NCBI GenBank assembly: GCA_905221065.1
Contig: CAJNBS010000014.1
Location: 1-42,403 of the forward strand
Origin: a bacterium
GTDB taxonomy: Bacteria; Bacillota; Bacilli; Lactobacillales; Streptococcaceae
DNA length: 42,403 nt
Reading direction: 5' to 3'
Made by a program: the position numbers and the translations under genes
Notes under the pieces: model-generated
What the model was told of the DNA's origin: nothing
Databases searched by the model: none
The model's input: only the letters and a program-made list of their open reading frames with translations
Shown here: positions 1 to 7,774 of the stretch, in pieces
Layout: every line of letters begins with the position of its first letter
Numbering within the stretch: the first letter of the stretch is position 1

Positions 1-3000
1 GATGATGATAGAATATTTGCAATTTCAAATATTAAAGATAAAGGTTATTCAAGTCCAGTAGGATGGCAACCAATAGCTGTCATAAACGAAGCCCCAACAA
101 TAGCACCGGGAAATCAAGGAAATACAGTGACAGTAGAACATGGATCAAGTTTAAATCTCATGAACTTAGTCACAGTCCGAGATAAAGAAGATGATAAACA
201 AGCCACACGAGGGACAAGAGCTCATGCGGAAATCGTATCAGTAAATGATGTCGCAACGACTAAAGAGGTGAGGACTAATCAACCAGGCGTTTATAGAGTG
301 AAATACAAAGCGGTAGACAGTCAAGGAAAAGAATCTGGCGAAACGACAGTAACCGTGAATGTAAAACCGGAAACACCAACAGTAAATAGCACAACAACAG
401 AAAACCGTATATTATCAACCGATAAAACAGTGACTGGTAGAGGGGTAGCTGGCGCAAAAATTAAAGTAACAGTAAATAATACAGTACTAAAAGAAACTAC
501 AGTACAACCAAACGGAACATGGTCAGTAACACTTGATAAAGGTTTCAACAGTAATAACGTTTCGAACATAAGACAACTAGTAGAACCAGATATCGTCAAA
601 GTCACTCAAAGTGTGGATGGAGTAGAAAGTTCAGAAAACAACGTTACAGTAGTATTAGGATCAAGTACAATTCGCCCATCAGAAACAGGTGGTTCAAGTG
701 TGTTTGCGGGAGCGAAAAAACTTACAGTAGAAATTCCGCATGATGCAGGCATGTTCTATGTAACATATAAATATAGAGAAAAAACAAACGCATCAGAAAA
801 AGATTCCGCTATAATGAGAGAACTAGGCTTCAAACGAGAAAGCATCGATGGAGCTTGGGTAGCTACAAAACCAGAATATGGAGTTGTGACAGAAAGAGAC
901 GTCAAAGGCAAATTTACAACAACTGTTACAATCGATATGAAGGAGGATATAAAAGAAAGTACAAAAGATGCTGAAAAAGCCGCTGTAATTGCGAATATTA
1001 GAGAAAATGGATATTCTAGTCCGACAAGATGGCAACCAATAGCCGTCACAAACGAAGCCCCAACAATAGCACCGGGAAATCAAGGAAATACAGTGACAGT
1101 AGAACATGGATCAACTTTAAATCTCATGAACTTAGTCACAGTCCGAGATAAAGAAGATGACAAACAAGCCACACGAGGGACAAGAGTTCATGCGGAAATC
1201 CTATCAGTAAATGATGTCGCAACGACTAAAGAGGTGAGGACTAATCAACCAGGCGTTTATCGAGTGAAATACAAAGCAGTCGATAGCCAAGGGAAACAAT
1301 CTGGTGAAACGACGGTAACCGTAAACGTAAAACCTCCAAAACCAACTTTTAATGCAGAGGCAATTACTTCTACAAGTCGAATCATTAGAGGTACCTTAGG
1401 TGGGTGGAATGATTCTGCTGGTAAAGCAGTGGTCAGGGTTGCTCTGAATGATGGAAGTGGTCGCGTATTAACAAGCGAAAACAATGGTGGAGTAACGATC
1501 AATGGTAATACATGGACAGCGACTCTTCCTAATGATGTCAAACTTCGTCAGTCTGTTCGAAAAAATGGTGAAAATACTAAACCAGCAAATCTAACAGTAA
1601 CAACGACTATAGCAGGTACTCAATTGAGCAGACAGGGAGATGATAAGGTTGTTCAAATGGGAGACTATGCTGTAACTCCTGCCATAGCTGGTAGTAAACA
1701 TATTGATTTCACTGTTCCACATGATGCTAAACGAGTTGAATTACGTTTCCATAATAGCGAAGAAACAGGAGATAAACCAAACAGTATCGTACTTGTTCGT
1801 GGTCAAAACGGAGGAGATTGGCATGTAGACGCAGTACGGACTGATCACACTGCGGTAAGTGATGCGAATAAATTTGTAGCAAAAATTGAAAATGGAGTTA
1901 GTCGTACAAACGCCTCTGAAAATCTGGTAAGAATTCATCTCAAGGAAATTGAAGGTGGGTCTAAACTTCATTTGAAGGAAGAAGTAGCAAATGGTAGTGG
2001 AACAAGTACTTATGGCAAAGGCTTAGGTTTACGTGTAGCTTACCAATCTGAAGCAGGACAAGATCCTGTAACTGCTGGAAATTGGATGATTGCTAACATT
2101 AGCAATACGTCTCCGACTCTGGAGTACAAAGGAACAGAAGGAAGAAGCGATACGTCTCGTAAAGTCTTCCCATCTGGCACAAGTATTACGAAAGAGAAAT
2201 TAGCTGAACTAGTAACTATCAGAGATACTGAAGATAATCATACAGTTCCTGAAGATAAGCCGTACGGTACTGGAAGTCTCCAAATAATGTCTGGATTGAC
2301 AGAAACACCAGGAAAAGCAACAGCTCATGGCATTTACACAGTTACTCTAAAAGCTACTGATAGCCAAGGAAGAGAAAGTAATGAGTTGACTGTGTATGTT
2401 GAGGTAAGAAAACAAAAAGACGAAAACGATCCAAAAGCAAAAGCTCCAAACCAAGAAGTCAGCCATAAAGGCGAACCAAGTGCGGAAGCAAGTATCAATA
2501 CAGATGGCTTACCAGCAGGAACAACCTATAGTTGGAAAGCAGGAAGTAAACCAGATACCAATACTCCAGGAGACAAACAAGGAACAGTTATCGTCCGTTA
2601 TGAAGATGGAACAGAAGACGAAGTTCCAGTAACGGTTAAAGTTAAGGAACAAAAAGACGAAAACGATCCAAAAGCAAAAGCTCCAAACCAAGAAGTCAGC
2701 CATAAAGGCGAACCAAGTGCGGAAGCAAGTATCAATACAGATGGCTTACCAGCAGGAACAACCTATAGTTGGAAAGCAGGAAGTAAACCAGATACCAATA
2801 CTCCAGGAGACAAACAAGGAACAGTTATCGTCCGTTATGAAGATGGAACAGAAGACGAAGTTCCAGTAACGGTTAAAGTTAAGGAAACAGAATCAAAAGG
2901 TGAACCTGAGGTTCAACCTGAAATCCCAGAATTTAATGGTGGAGTGAATGGAGAACCAGAGGTACAACCAGAAAATCCAGGATACAACGGTCCAATTGGA

Positions 3001-3618
3001 ACGACAGGAGTAGACGAAAATGGAGAATTAATACAGCCTCCAGTAGTAGATGTCCCAGAATTCAACGGTGGAGTAAATGGTGAACTTCCTGAACCAACTG
3101 AGTTGCCAAAAATTCAGCTTATCATCACTAAATGGATTGATGAAAATGGCAATGAATTGAAACCAGCGGATGCTAAGGCTCCATCGGTATTAGGTGAAGC
3201 CAATGAAGCATTTGAACATGGTGAAATTGAAGGATATGTATTTGTAAGAACAGAAACTAAAGGTGATGTTGTAACTCACGTCTTCAGAAAAGTGAGTCCA
3301 GTTAGCCCAACAGGAGACGGTCAACAAAGACCAGCTACGCCATCTGCCGATACAAATCCTAGACCGGATATTGCTACCCCTGCTGAGGTGCCAGCTACTC
3401 AACCGGCTGAACAACCAAGTCAAACGGTTGAAGTGCCTGCTCAATTGCCGAATGAAGTGTCAGAAACTGATTCATCAGTTTCTCAACCGCAAGCAGTATT
3501 GCCAAATACTGGTACACAAGAAGACCGTGCTACAGGTGCATTCGGAGTTCTATCTCTTCTTGGTGCATTTGGTTTGCTATTTGCCAAAAAGAAAAAAGAT
3601 GATGAAGAGGAAGCTTAA
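1..3618 (+). CDS. LPXTG-anchored repeat adhesin, 3' part (N-terminus outside window)
   Basis: The frame is open from base 1, so this is the C-terminal 1205 residues of a larger protein and neither start nor signal peptide is visible. It is a wall-anchored surface protein. In order there are beta-rich modules with a 322-residue period (the segment at 85-368 recurs at 1051-1334), a third more divergent module ending near 2410, two identical 79-residue Rib-like domains (2413-2886), Gly/Glu/Pro-rich linkers, a small MucBP-like domain (about 3115-3290, WIDENGNELKP then HGEIEGYVFVRTETKGD), a Pro/Thr/Gln wall-spanning stretch, LPNTG at 3499-3513, a hydrophobic helix and a KKKKDDEEE tail. Sortase A should cleave at LPNTG. 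The ligand is unknown. It lies just upstream of vex1 but ends in its own terminator, so it is probably a separate unit. The family call is secure; the function is not. Confidence 0.93.
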   Translation, partial: DDDRIFAISNIKDKGYSSPVGWQPIAVINEAPTIAPGNQGNTVTVEHGSSLNLMNLVTVRDKEDDKQATRGTRAHAEIVSVNDVATTKEVRTNQPGVYRVKYKAVDSQGKESGETTVTVNVKPETPTVNSTTTENRILSTDKTVTGRGVAGAKIKVTVNNTVLKETTVQPNGTWSVTLDKGFNSNNVSNIRQLVEPDIVKVTQSVDGVESSENNVTVVLGSSTIRPSETGGSSVFAGAKKLTVEIPHDAGMFYVTYKYREKTNASEKDSAIMRELGFKRESIDGAWVATKPEYGVVTERDVKGKFTTTVTIDMKEDIKESTKDAEKAAVIANIRENGYSSPTRWQPIAVTNEAPTIAPGNQGNTVTVEHGSTLNLMNLVTVRDKEDDKQATRGTRVHAEILSVNDVATTKEVRTNQPGVYRVKYKAVDSQGKQSGETTVTVNVKPPKPTFNAEAITSTSRIIRGTLGGWNDSAGKAVVRVALNDGSGRVLTSENNGGVTINGNTWTATLPNDVKLRQSVRKNGENTKPANLTVTTTIAGTQLSRQGDDKVVQMGDYAVTPAIAGSKHIDFTVPHDAKRVELRFHNSEETGDKPNSIVLVRGQNGGDWHVDAVRTDHTAVSDANKFVAKIENGVSRTNASENLVRIHLKEIEGGSKLHLKEEVANGSGTSTYGKGLGLRVAYQSEAGQDPVTAGNWMIANISNTSPTLEYKGTEGRSDTSRKVFPSGTSITKEKLAELVTIRDTEDNHTVPEDKPYGTGSLQIMSGLTETPGKATAHGIYTVTLKATDSQGRESNELTVYVEVRKQKDENDPKAKAPNQEVSHKGEPSAEASINTDGLPAGTTYSWKAGSKPDTNTPGDKQGTVIVRYEDGTEDEVPVTVKVKEQKDENDPKAKAPNQEVSHKGEPSAEASINTDGLPAGTTYSWKAGSKPDTNTPGDKQGTVIVRYEDGTEDEVPVTVKVKETESKGEPEVQPEIPEFNGGVNGEPEVQPENPGYNGPIGTTGVDENGELIQPPVVDVPEFNGGVNGELPEPTELPKIQLIITKWIDENGNELKPADAKAPSVLGEANEAFEHGEIEGYVFVRTETKGDVVTHVFRKVSPVSPTGDGQQRPATPSADTNPRPDIATPAEVPATQPAEQPSQTVEVPAQLPNEVSETDSSVSQPQAVLPNTGTQEDRATGAFGVLSLLGAFGLLFAKKKKDDEEEA
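85..1334 (+). repeat. Long direct repeat in adhesin (85-368 and 1051-1334)
   Basis: The segment 85-368 returns at 1051-1334, exactly 966 bp later, with only scattered differences. It encodes the unit beginning NEAPTIAPGNQGNTVTVEHG. The flanking GYSSP..WQPIAV sequence is also shared, so the left edge of the window falls inside an earlier copy of the same 322-residue module. Confidence 0.85.
2413..2886 (+). repeat. Perfect 237-bp tandem duplication (Rib-like domain x2)
   Basis: Bases 2413-2649 and 2650-2886 appear identical by eye. Each encodes a 79-residue domain with the Rib-type pattern (GLPAGTTYSWKAG, then GDKQGTVIVRYEDGTEDEVPVTV). Identity at synonymous positions implies a recent duplication and a copy number that may vary between isolates. 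Confidence 0.9.
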
Positions 3619-3674
3619 ATAGATGATCTCATCTGATCCTTAGTAGTTTTCCCTACATGAAGTCTTTGTAAATC

Positions 3675-3723
3675 AAAAAGAACTAGAAAAATCACTCATT
3701 TGTGAGAACTCTAGTTCTTTTTT
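3675..3723 (+). terminator. Intrinsic terminator after the first adhesin
   Basis: AAAAAGAACTAG at 3675-3686 can pair with CTAGTTCTTTTT from 3711, giving a stem of about 11 bp followed by a T-run. It separates the adhesin from vex1. Confidence 0.8.
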
Positions 3724-3754
3724 CGTATTTCATAAACATTTCATATTTGGGTTT

Positions 3755-3760
3755 TATAAT
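3755..3760 (+). promoter_or_regulatory. Possible vex1 -10 box
   Basis: A perfect TATAAT lies 26 bp before the vex1 start and just after the upstream terminator. No convincing -35 is present at 17 bp, so this is tentative. Confidence 0.35.
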
Positions 3761-3785
3761 AGTCTTACAAATATGGAGGTGACAA

Positions 3786-5063
3786 ATGAATCCAATTCAA
3801 AGAGCTTGGGCTTATGTCAGCAGAAAACGACTGAGAAGTTTTATTTTATTTCTGATTTTATTTGTCCTATTAGGCGGAATTTCAGCCTGTTTGACTCTGA
3901 TGAAGTCCAATAAAACAGTGGAAACCAATCTTTACAAATCACTCAATACATCTTTTTCTATTAAAAAGATAGAAAACGGACAGACCTTCAAGTTGTCAGA
4001 CCTAGCATCTGTAAGCAAGATTAAGGGACTGGAAAATGTCTCTCCTGAACTCGAGACGGTCGCAAAACTGAAAGACAAGGAAGCAGTGACTGGTGAGCAG
4101 AGCGTAGAACGTGATGATTTGTCAGCTGTGGACAAAAACTTGGTTAGTTTAACGGCTCTTGAGGATTCATCCAAGGATGTCACCTTTACTAGCTCGGCTT
4201 TCAATCTAAAAGAAGGGCGACACCTTGAAAAAGGGGATTCAAAGAAAATCCTAATCCACGAAGAGTTGGCTAAGAAGAATGGTCTTTCCCTTCATGACAA
4301 GATTGGCTTGGATGCTGGTCAGTCAGAATCTGGAAAAGGGCAAACAGTAGAGTTTGAGATTGTCGGTATCTTTTCTGGTAAAAAACAGGAGAAATTCACA
4401 GGCTTGTCATCTGACTTCAGTGAAAACCAGGTCTTTACAGACTATGAAAGCAGCCAAAGCCTTTTGGGTAATGGTGAATCTCTAGTCAGTGCAGCTCGCT
4501 TCTATGTAGAAAATCCCAAGGAAATGGACGGACTCATGAAGCAGGTAGAAAACTTGGCCTTGGAAAATCAAGGCTACCAAGTCGAGAAGGAAAACAAGGC
4601 CTTTGAACAAATCAAAGACTCAGTGGTAACCTTCCAAACCTTCCTCACCATCTTCCTTTATGGAATGATGATAGCTGGAGCAGGCGCCTTGATTTTAGTC
4701 TTGTCTCTCTGGTTGAGGGAAAGGGTCTACGAAGTGGGGATTTTACTTGCACTAGGAAAAGGCAAGAGCTCGATCTTCCTACAGTTCTGTTTAGAGGTAG
4801 TTTTAGTATCTCTTGGAGCTTTGCTTCCAGCATTTGTTGCAGGAAATGCCATCACATCCTATCTACTCCAAACTCTACTAGCAAGTGGAGATCAGGCAGC
4901 CCTACAAGACACGCTAGCCAAAGCAAGCAGTTTATCAACCAGCATCCTATCTTTTGCAGAATCCTATGTTTTTCTAGTCCTGCTTAGTTGCTTGTCTGTA
5001 GCCCTTTGTTTCCTATTTTTATTTAGAAAATCACCAAAAGAAATTTTATCATCTATTAGCTAA
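3786..5063 (+). CDS. vex1: Vex1-type ABC transporter permease
   Basis: A 425-residue membrane component of the Vex ABC exporter. It has one N-terminal transmembrane helix (about residues 17-39), a large extracytoplasmic MacB-type domain (about 40-285) and three C-terminal FtsX-type helices (about 287-310, 331-355, 393-412). It ends in RKSPKEILSSIS, a tail resembling the end of Vex3. An AGGT-type ribosome site (ATGGAGGTGACAA) precedes the ATG at a normal distance. It is paralogous to the gene two places downstream, and the pair would form the heteromeric channel around the Vex2 ATPase. In pneumococcus this cluster has been linked to the VncRS system and the Pep27 peptide. The name rests on gene order, fold and remembered pneumococcal synteny; the substrate is not settled. 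Confidence 0.9.
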   Translation: MNPIQRAWAYVSRKRLRSFILFLILFVLLGGISACLTLMKSNKTVETNLYKSLNTSFSIKKIENGQTFKLSDLASVSKIKGLENVSPELETVAKLKDKEAVTGEQSVERDDLSAVDKNLVSLTALEDSSKDVTFTSSAFNLKEGRHLEKGDSKKILIHEELAKKNGLSLHDKIGLDAGQSESGKGQTVEFEIVGIFSGKKQEKFTGLSSDFSENQVFTDYESSQSLLGNGESLVSAARFYVENPKEMDGLMKQVENLALENQGYQVEKENKAFEQIKDSVVTFQTFLTIFLYGMMIAGAGALILVLSLWLRERVYEVGILLALGKGKSSIFLQFCLEVVLVSLGALLPAFVAGNAITSYLLQTLLASGDQAALQDTLAKASSLSTSILSFAESYVFLVLLSCLSVALCFLFLFRKSPKEILSSIS

Positions 5064-5176
5064 TACTCTTCGAAAATCTCTTTAAACCGTGTCAGTCTTA
5101 TCTGCAACCTCAAAGCTGTGCTTTGAGCAACCTGAGGCTAGCTTCCTAGTTTGATCTTTGATTTTCATTGAGTATA
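5062..5176 (-). repeat. BOX element 1 (between vex1 and vex2)
   Basis: Read on the minus strand this starts TATACTCAATGAAAATCAAA (boxA) and ends GATTTTCGAAGAGTAT (boxC), the signature ends of pneumococcal BOX repeats. A shortened boxB-like middle is kept, while the inner part of boxC is missing. It overlaps the vex1 stop by 2 bp. Confidence 0.9.
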
Positions 5177-5189
5177 AGAAGGAGAAATC

Positions 5190-5837
5190 ATGACTTTATT
5201 ACAATTACAAGACCTTACCTACCGTTATAAGAACACTGCTGAGGCAGTTTTATATCAGATCAATTATAATTTTGAACCCGGGAAATTTTACAGTATCATT
5301 GGTGAGTCGGGAGCAGGGAAATCCACTCTCTTGTCTCTCCTTGCTGGTCTAGATAGTCCTGTTGAAGGTTCGATTCTTTTTCAAGGAGAGGACATTCGTA
5401 AGAAGGGATATTCTTACCATCGCATGCACCATATTTCCTTGGTCTTTCAAAATTATAACTTGATAGATTATCTTTCTCCGCTGGAAAATATCCGCTTGGT
5501 CAACAAAAAGGCAAGCAAGGATACACTGCTTGAGCTTGGTTTGGATGAAAGTCAGATCAAGCGGAATGTTCTCCAGTTATCAGGTGGTCAACAGCAACGT
5601 GTGGCCATTGCGCGCAGTTTGGTATCAGAAGCTCCAGTTATTCTCGCTGATGAGCCAACAGGAAATCTTGACCCTAAAACTGCCGGAGATATTGTTGAAC
5701 TGCTCAAATCACTTGCCCAGAAAACAGGTAAATGTGTCATCGTCGTCACCCACAGTAAAGAAGTGGCACAAGCGTCAGATATTACACTTGAATTGAAGGA
5801 TAAGAAACTGACTGAAACTCGCAATACGACGAAATAA
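5190..5837 (+). CDS. vex2: Vex2-type ABC transporter ATPase
   Basis: A 215-residue cytoplasmic ATPase that powers the Vex1/Vex3 permease pair. It belongs to the LolD/MacB class. Visible motifs are Walker [10 protein letters not shown] at residues 38-46, Q-loop VFQNYNL, ABC signature LSGGQQQR, Walker B VILADEP, D-loop GNLDP and the switch histidine in VVTHS. Length is normal for the family. A strong AAGGAG site sits 6-7 bp before the ATG. BOX elements lie in the gaps on both sides, so any transcript covering all three vex genes would contain two BOX hairpins. The class call is certain; the vex2 name depends on synteny. Confidence 0.93.
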   Translation: MTLLQLQDLTYRYKNTAEAVLYQINYNFEPGKFYSIIGESGAGKSTLLSLLAGLDSPVEGSILFQGEDIRKKGYSYHRMHHISLVFQNYNLIDYLSPLENIRLVNKKASKDTLLELGLDESQIKRNVLQLSGGQQQRVAIARSLVSEAPVILADEPTGNLDPKTAGDIVELLKSLAQKTGKCVIVVTHSKEVAQASDITLELKDKKLTETRNTTK

Positions 5838-5853
5838 TATGAGCTTTTTCAGT

Positions 5854-6006
5854 TATACTCTTCGAAAATCTCTTCAAACCACGTCAGCGTCGCCTTACCG
5901 TAGATATGGTTACTGACTTCGTCAGTTTTATCTACAACCTCAAAGCAGTGCTTTGAGCAACCTACGGCTAGCTTCCTAGTTTGCTTTTTGATTTTCATTG
6001 AGTATT
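5854..6006 (-). repeat. BOX element 2 (between vex2 and vex3)
   Basis: The most complete BOX copy here. On the minus strand it reads boxA, one boxB (with GACGAAGTCAG) and boxC (ACCATATCTACGGTAAGGCG, then GAAGAGTAT). It fills nearly all of the vex2-vex3 gap. Confidence 0.93.
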
Positions 6007-6044
6007 AGAACTATAAAATAGAACAAAATCTAGAAAGGGAACCT

Positions 6045-7424
6045 ATGTTACACAACGCATTTGCCTATGTTACAAGGAAGTTTTTCAAATCGATTGTCAT
6101 CTTCCTGATTATTCTCCTCATGGCGAGCTTGAGTTTGGTCGGCTTGTCAATCAAGGGAGCTACTGCCAAGGCTTCTCAGGAGACATTTAAAAATATCACC
6201 AACAGCTTCTCCATGCAAATCAATCGTCGCGTCAATCAAGGAACGCCTCGTGGTGCTGGAAATATCAAGGGGGAAGATATCAAAAAAATCACCGAAAACA
6301 AGGCTATCGAGTCTTATGTTAAACGTATCAACGCTATCGGAGATTTGACTGGATATGAACTGATCGAAACGCCAGATACCAAGAAAAATCTAACACCTGA
6401 TCGTGCTAAACATTTTGGAAGTAGTTTGATGATTACAGGTGTCAATGACTCTTCCAAAGAAGACAAGTTTGTCTCTGGTTCTTATAAATTAGTCGAAGGT
6501 GAGCACCTAACCAACGACGACAAAGACAAGATCCTCATGCACAAGGACTTGGCAGCCAAACACGGCTGGAAAGTTGGAGATAAGGTCAAATTGGACTCTA
6601 ATGTCTACGATGCAGACAATGAAAAAGGAGCCAAGGAAACAGTTGAAGTGACAATCAAGGGACTCTTTGATGGCCACAATAAGTCAGCAGTAACCTACTC
6701 ACAAGAGCTCTATGAAAATACAGCTATTACAGACATTCACACTGCTGCAAAACTTTATGGATACACAGAAGACACAGCTATTTATGGGGATGCAACTTTC
6801 TTTGTAACAGCAGATAAGAACTTGGATGATGTTATGAAAGAGTTGAATGGCATCAGTGGTATCAACTGGAAGAGCTATACACTCGTTAAGAGCTCCTCTA
6901 ACTACCCAGCTCTAGAGCAATCCATTTCTGGTATGTACAAGATGGCCAATCTCCTCTTCTGGGGTAGCTTGAGCTTCTCAGTTCTTCTCCTTGCCCTCTT
7001 GCTTAGTCTTTGGATTAATGCCCGTCGCAAGGAAGTGGGAATCCTCCTCTCTATCGGTCTCAAGCAGGCAAGTATCTTGGGGCAATTCATCACTGAATCT
7101 ATCTTGATTGCCATTCCTGCTCTTGTTTCTGCTTACTTCCTAGCCAGCTACACAGCCCGTGCAATCGGAAACACTGTTCTTGCCAATGTCACTTCTGGTG
7201 TTGCCAAGCAAGCTAGCAAGGCTGCTCAAGCCTCTAACCTTGGTGGTGGTGCAGAAGTAGATGGCTTTAGTAAGACCTTGTCGAGCCTAGACATTTCTAT
7301 TCAGACATCAGACTTTATCATCGTCTTTGTCCTTGCCTTGGTTCTAGTGGTTCTCGTTATGGCGCTTGCTTCAAGCAATCTCCTCAGAAAACAACCAAAA
7401 GAGCTCTTGCTGGATAGCGAATAA
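6045..7424 (+). CDS. vex3: Vex3-type ABC transporter permease
   Basis: A 459-residue FtsX/MacB-type permease, paralogous to Vex1. It has an N-terminal helix (about residues 15-37), a long extracellular domain (about 38-297), then helices near 300-325, 348-370 and 424-447. The ARRKEVGILLSIGLKQ segment is the usual cytoplasmic loop of FtsX permeases. The tail RKQPKELLLDSE mirrors that of Vex1. GAAAGGGAACCT before the ATG serves as ribosome site. It should pair with Vex1 and Vex2 as an exporter. In pneumococcal genomes vncRS follows closely (from memory); here a 3-kb LysM gene intervenes. Confidence 0.92.
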   Translation: MLHNAFAYVTRKFFKSIVIFLIILLMASLSLVGLSIKGATAKASQETFKNITNSFSMQINRRVNQGTPRGAGNIKGEDIKKITENKAIESYVKRINAIGDLTGYELIETPDTKKNLTPDRAKHFGSSLMITGVNDSSKEDKFVSGSYKLVEGEHLTNDDKDKILMHKDLAAKHGWKVGDKVKLDSNVYDADNEKGAKETVEVTIKGLFDGHNKSAVTYSQELYENTAITDIHTAAKLYGYTEDTAIYGDATFFVTADKNLDDVMKELNGISGINWKSYTLVKSSSNYPALEQSISGMYKMANLLFWGSLSFSVLLLALLLSLWINARRKEVGILLSIGLKQASILGQFITESILIAIPALVSAYFLASYTARAIGNTVLANVTSGVAKQASKAAQASNLGGGAEVDGFSKTLSSLDISIQTSDFIIVFVLALVLVVLVMALASSNLLRKQPKELLLDSE

Positions 7425-7520
7425 GTTTGAAAAAATTAGTCTGGAATAGAGGATACATCTTGTTTTTCTATTCAAGAATGGTAGATAGAGAATGACTATT
7501 TAACAATTCAAAATAGAGCC

Positions 7521-7548
7521 GAAAGCAGTGGTGAAAATCATTGCTTTC
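7521..7548 (+). terminator. Hairpin likely ending the vex unit
   Basis: GAAAGCAGTGGT and ATCATTGCTTTC form a 12-bp stem with a GAAA loop. The following bases (AGTTGCTTTCTTT) are T-rich but not a clean T-run, so termination may be partial. Confidence 0.55.
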
Positions 7549-7559
7549 AGTTGCTTTCT

Positions 7560-7589
7560 TTGTACTTTTGCTGGTGGATGTGATATACT
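7560..7589 (+). promoter_or_regulatory. Extended -10 promoter of the LysM gene
   Basis: TGA-TATACT (7581-7589) is an extended -10 box. A weak TTGTAC lies 18 bp upstream at 7560-7565. This gives a start near 7596 and a leader of about 180 bases. Confidence 0.55.
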
Positions 7590-7774
7590 AAAATCGTGGA
7601 ATTCGGTGGAAGGATAATTTGCAATTTCTATATTCAAATATGCATAAAAATTTATTCATAATTTGCTTTTAAATAAATAGAAAACCTGTAGATACCTATC
7701 CAGACTGCAAAGGTAGACGGGCCTGCTGTGGCTGAGTTTGCCTTTTTAAAAAATATAAAATAGTGAGGAAAACA
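7590..7774 (+). promoter_or_regulatory. Long structured leader of the LysM gene
   Basis: The AT-rich leader ends in a hairpin. AAAGGTAGAC (7709-7718) pairs with GTTTGCCTTT (7736-7745), with an inner GGCC/GGCT stem at 7720-7733. The structure ends about 29 bases before the start codon. It is not a known riboswitch that I recognise; attenuation or RNA stabilisation are guesses. Confidence 0.4.

Noticed and set aside
5530..5824. Alternative frames of 78-88 codons inside vex2
   Set aside because: They overlap the ABC signature and Walker B coding sequence of vex2 and have no support of their own.
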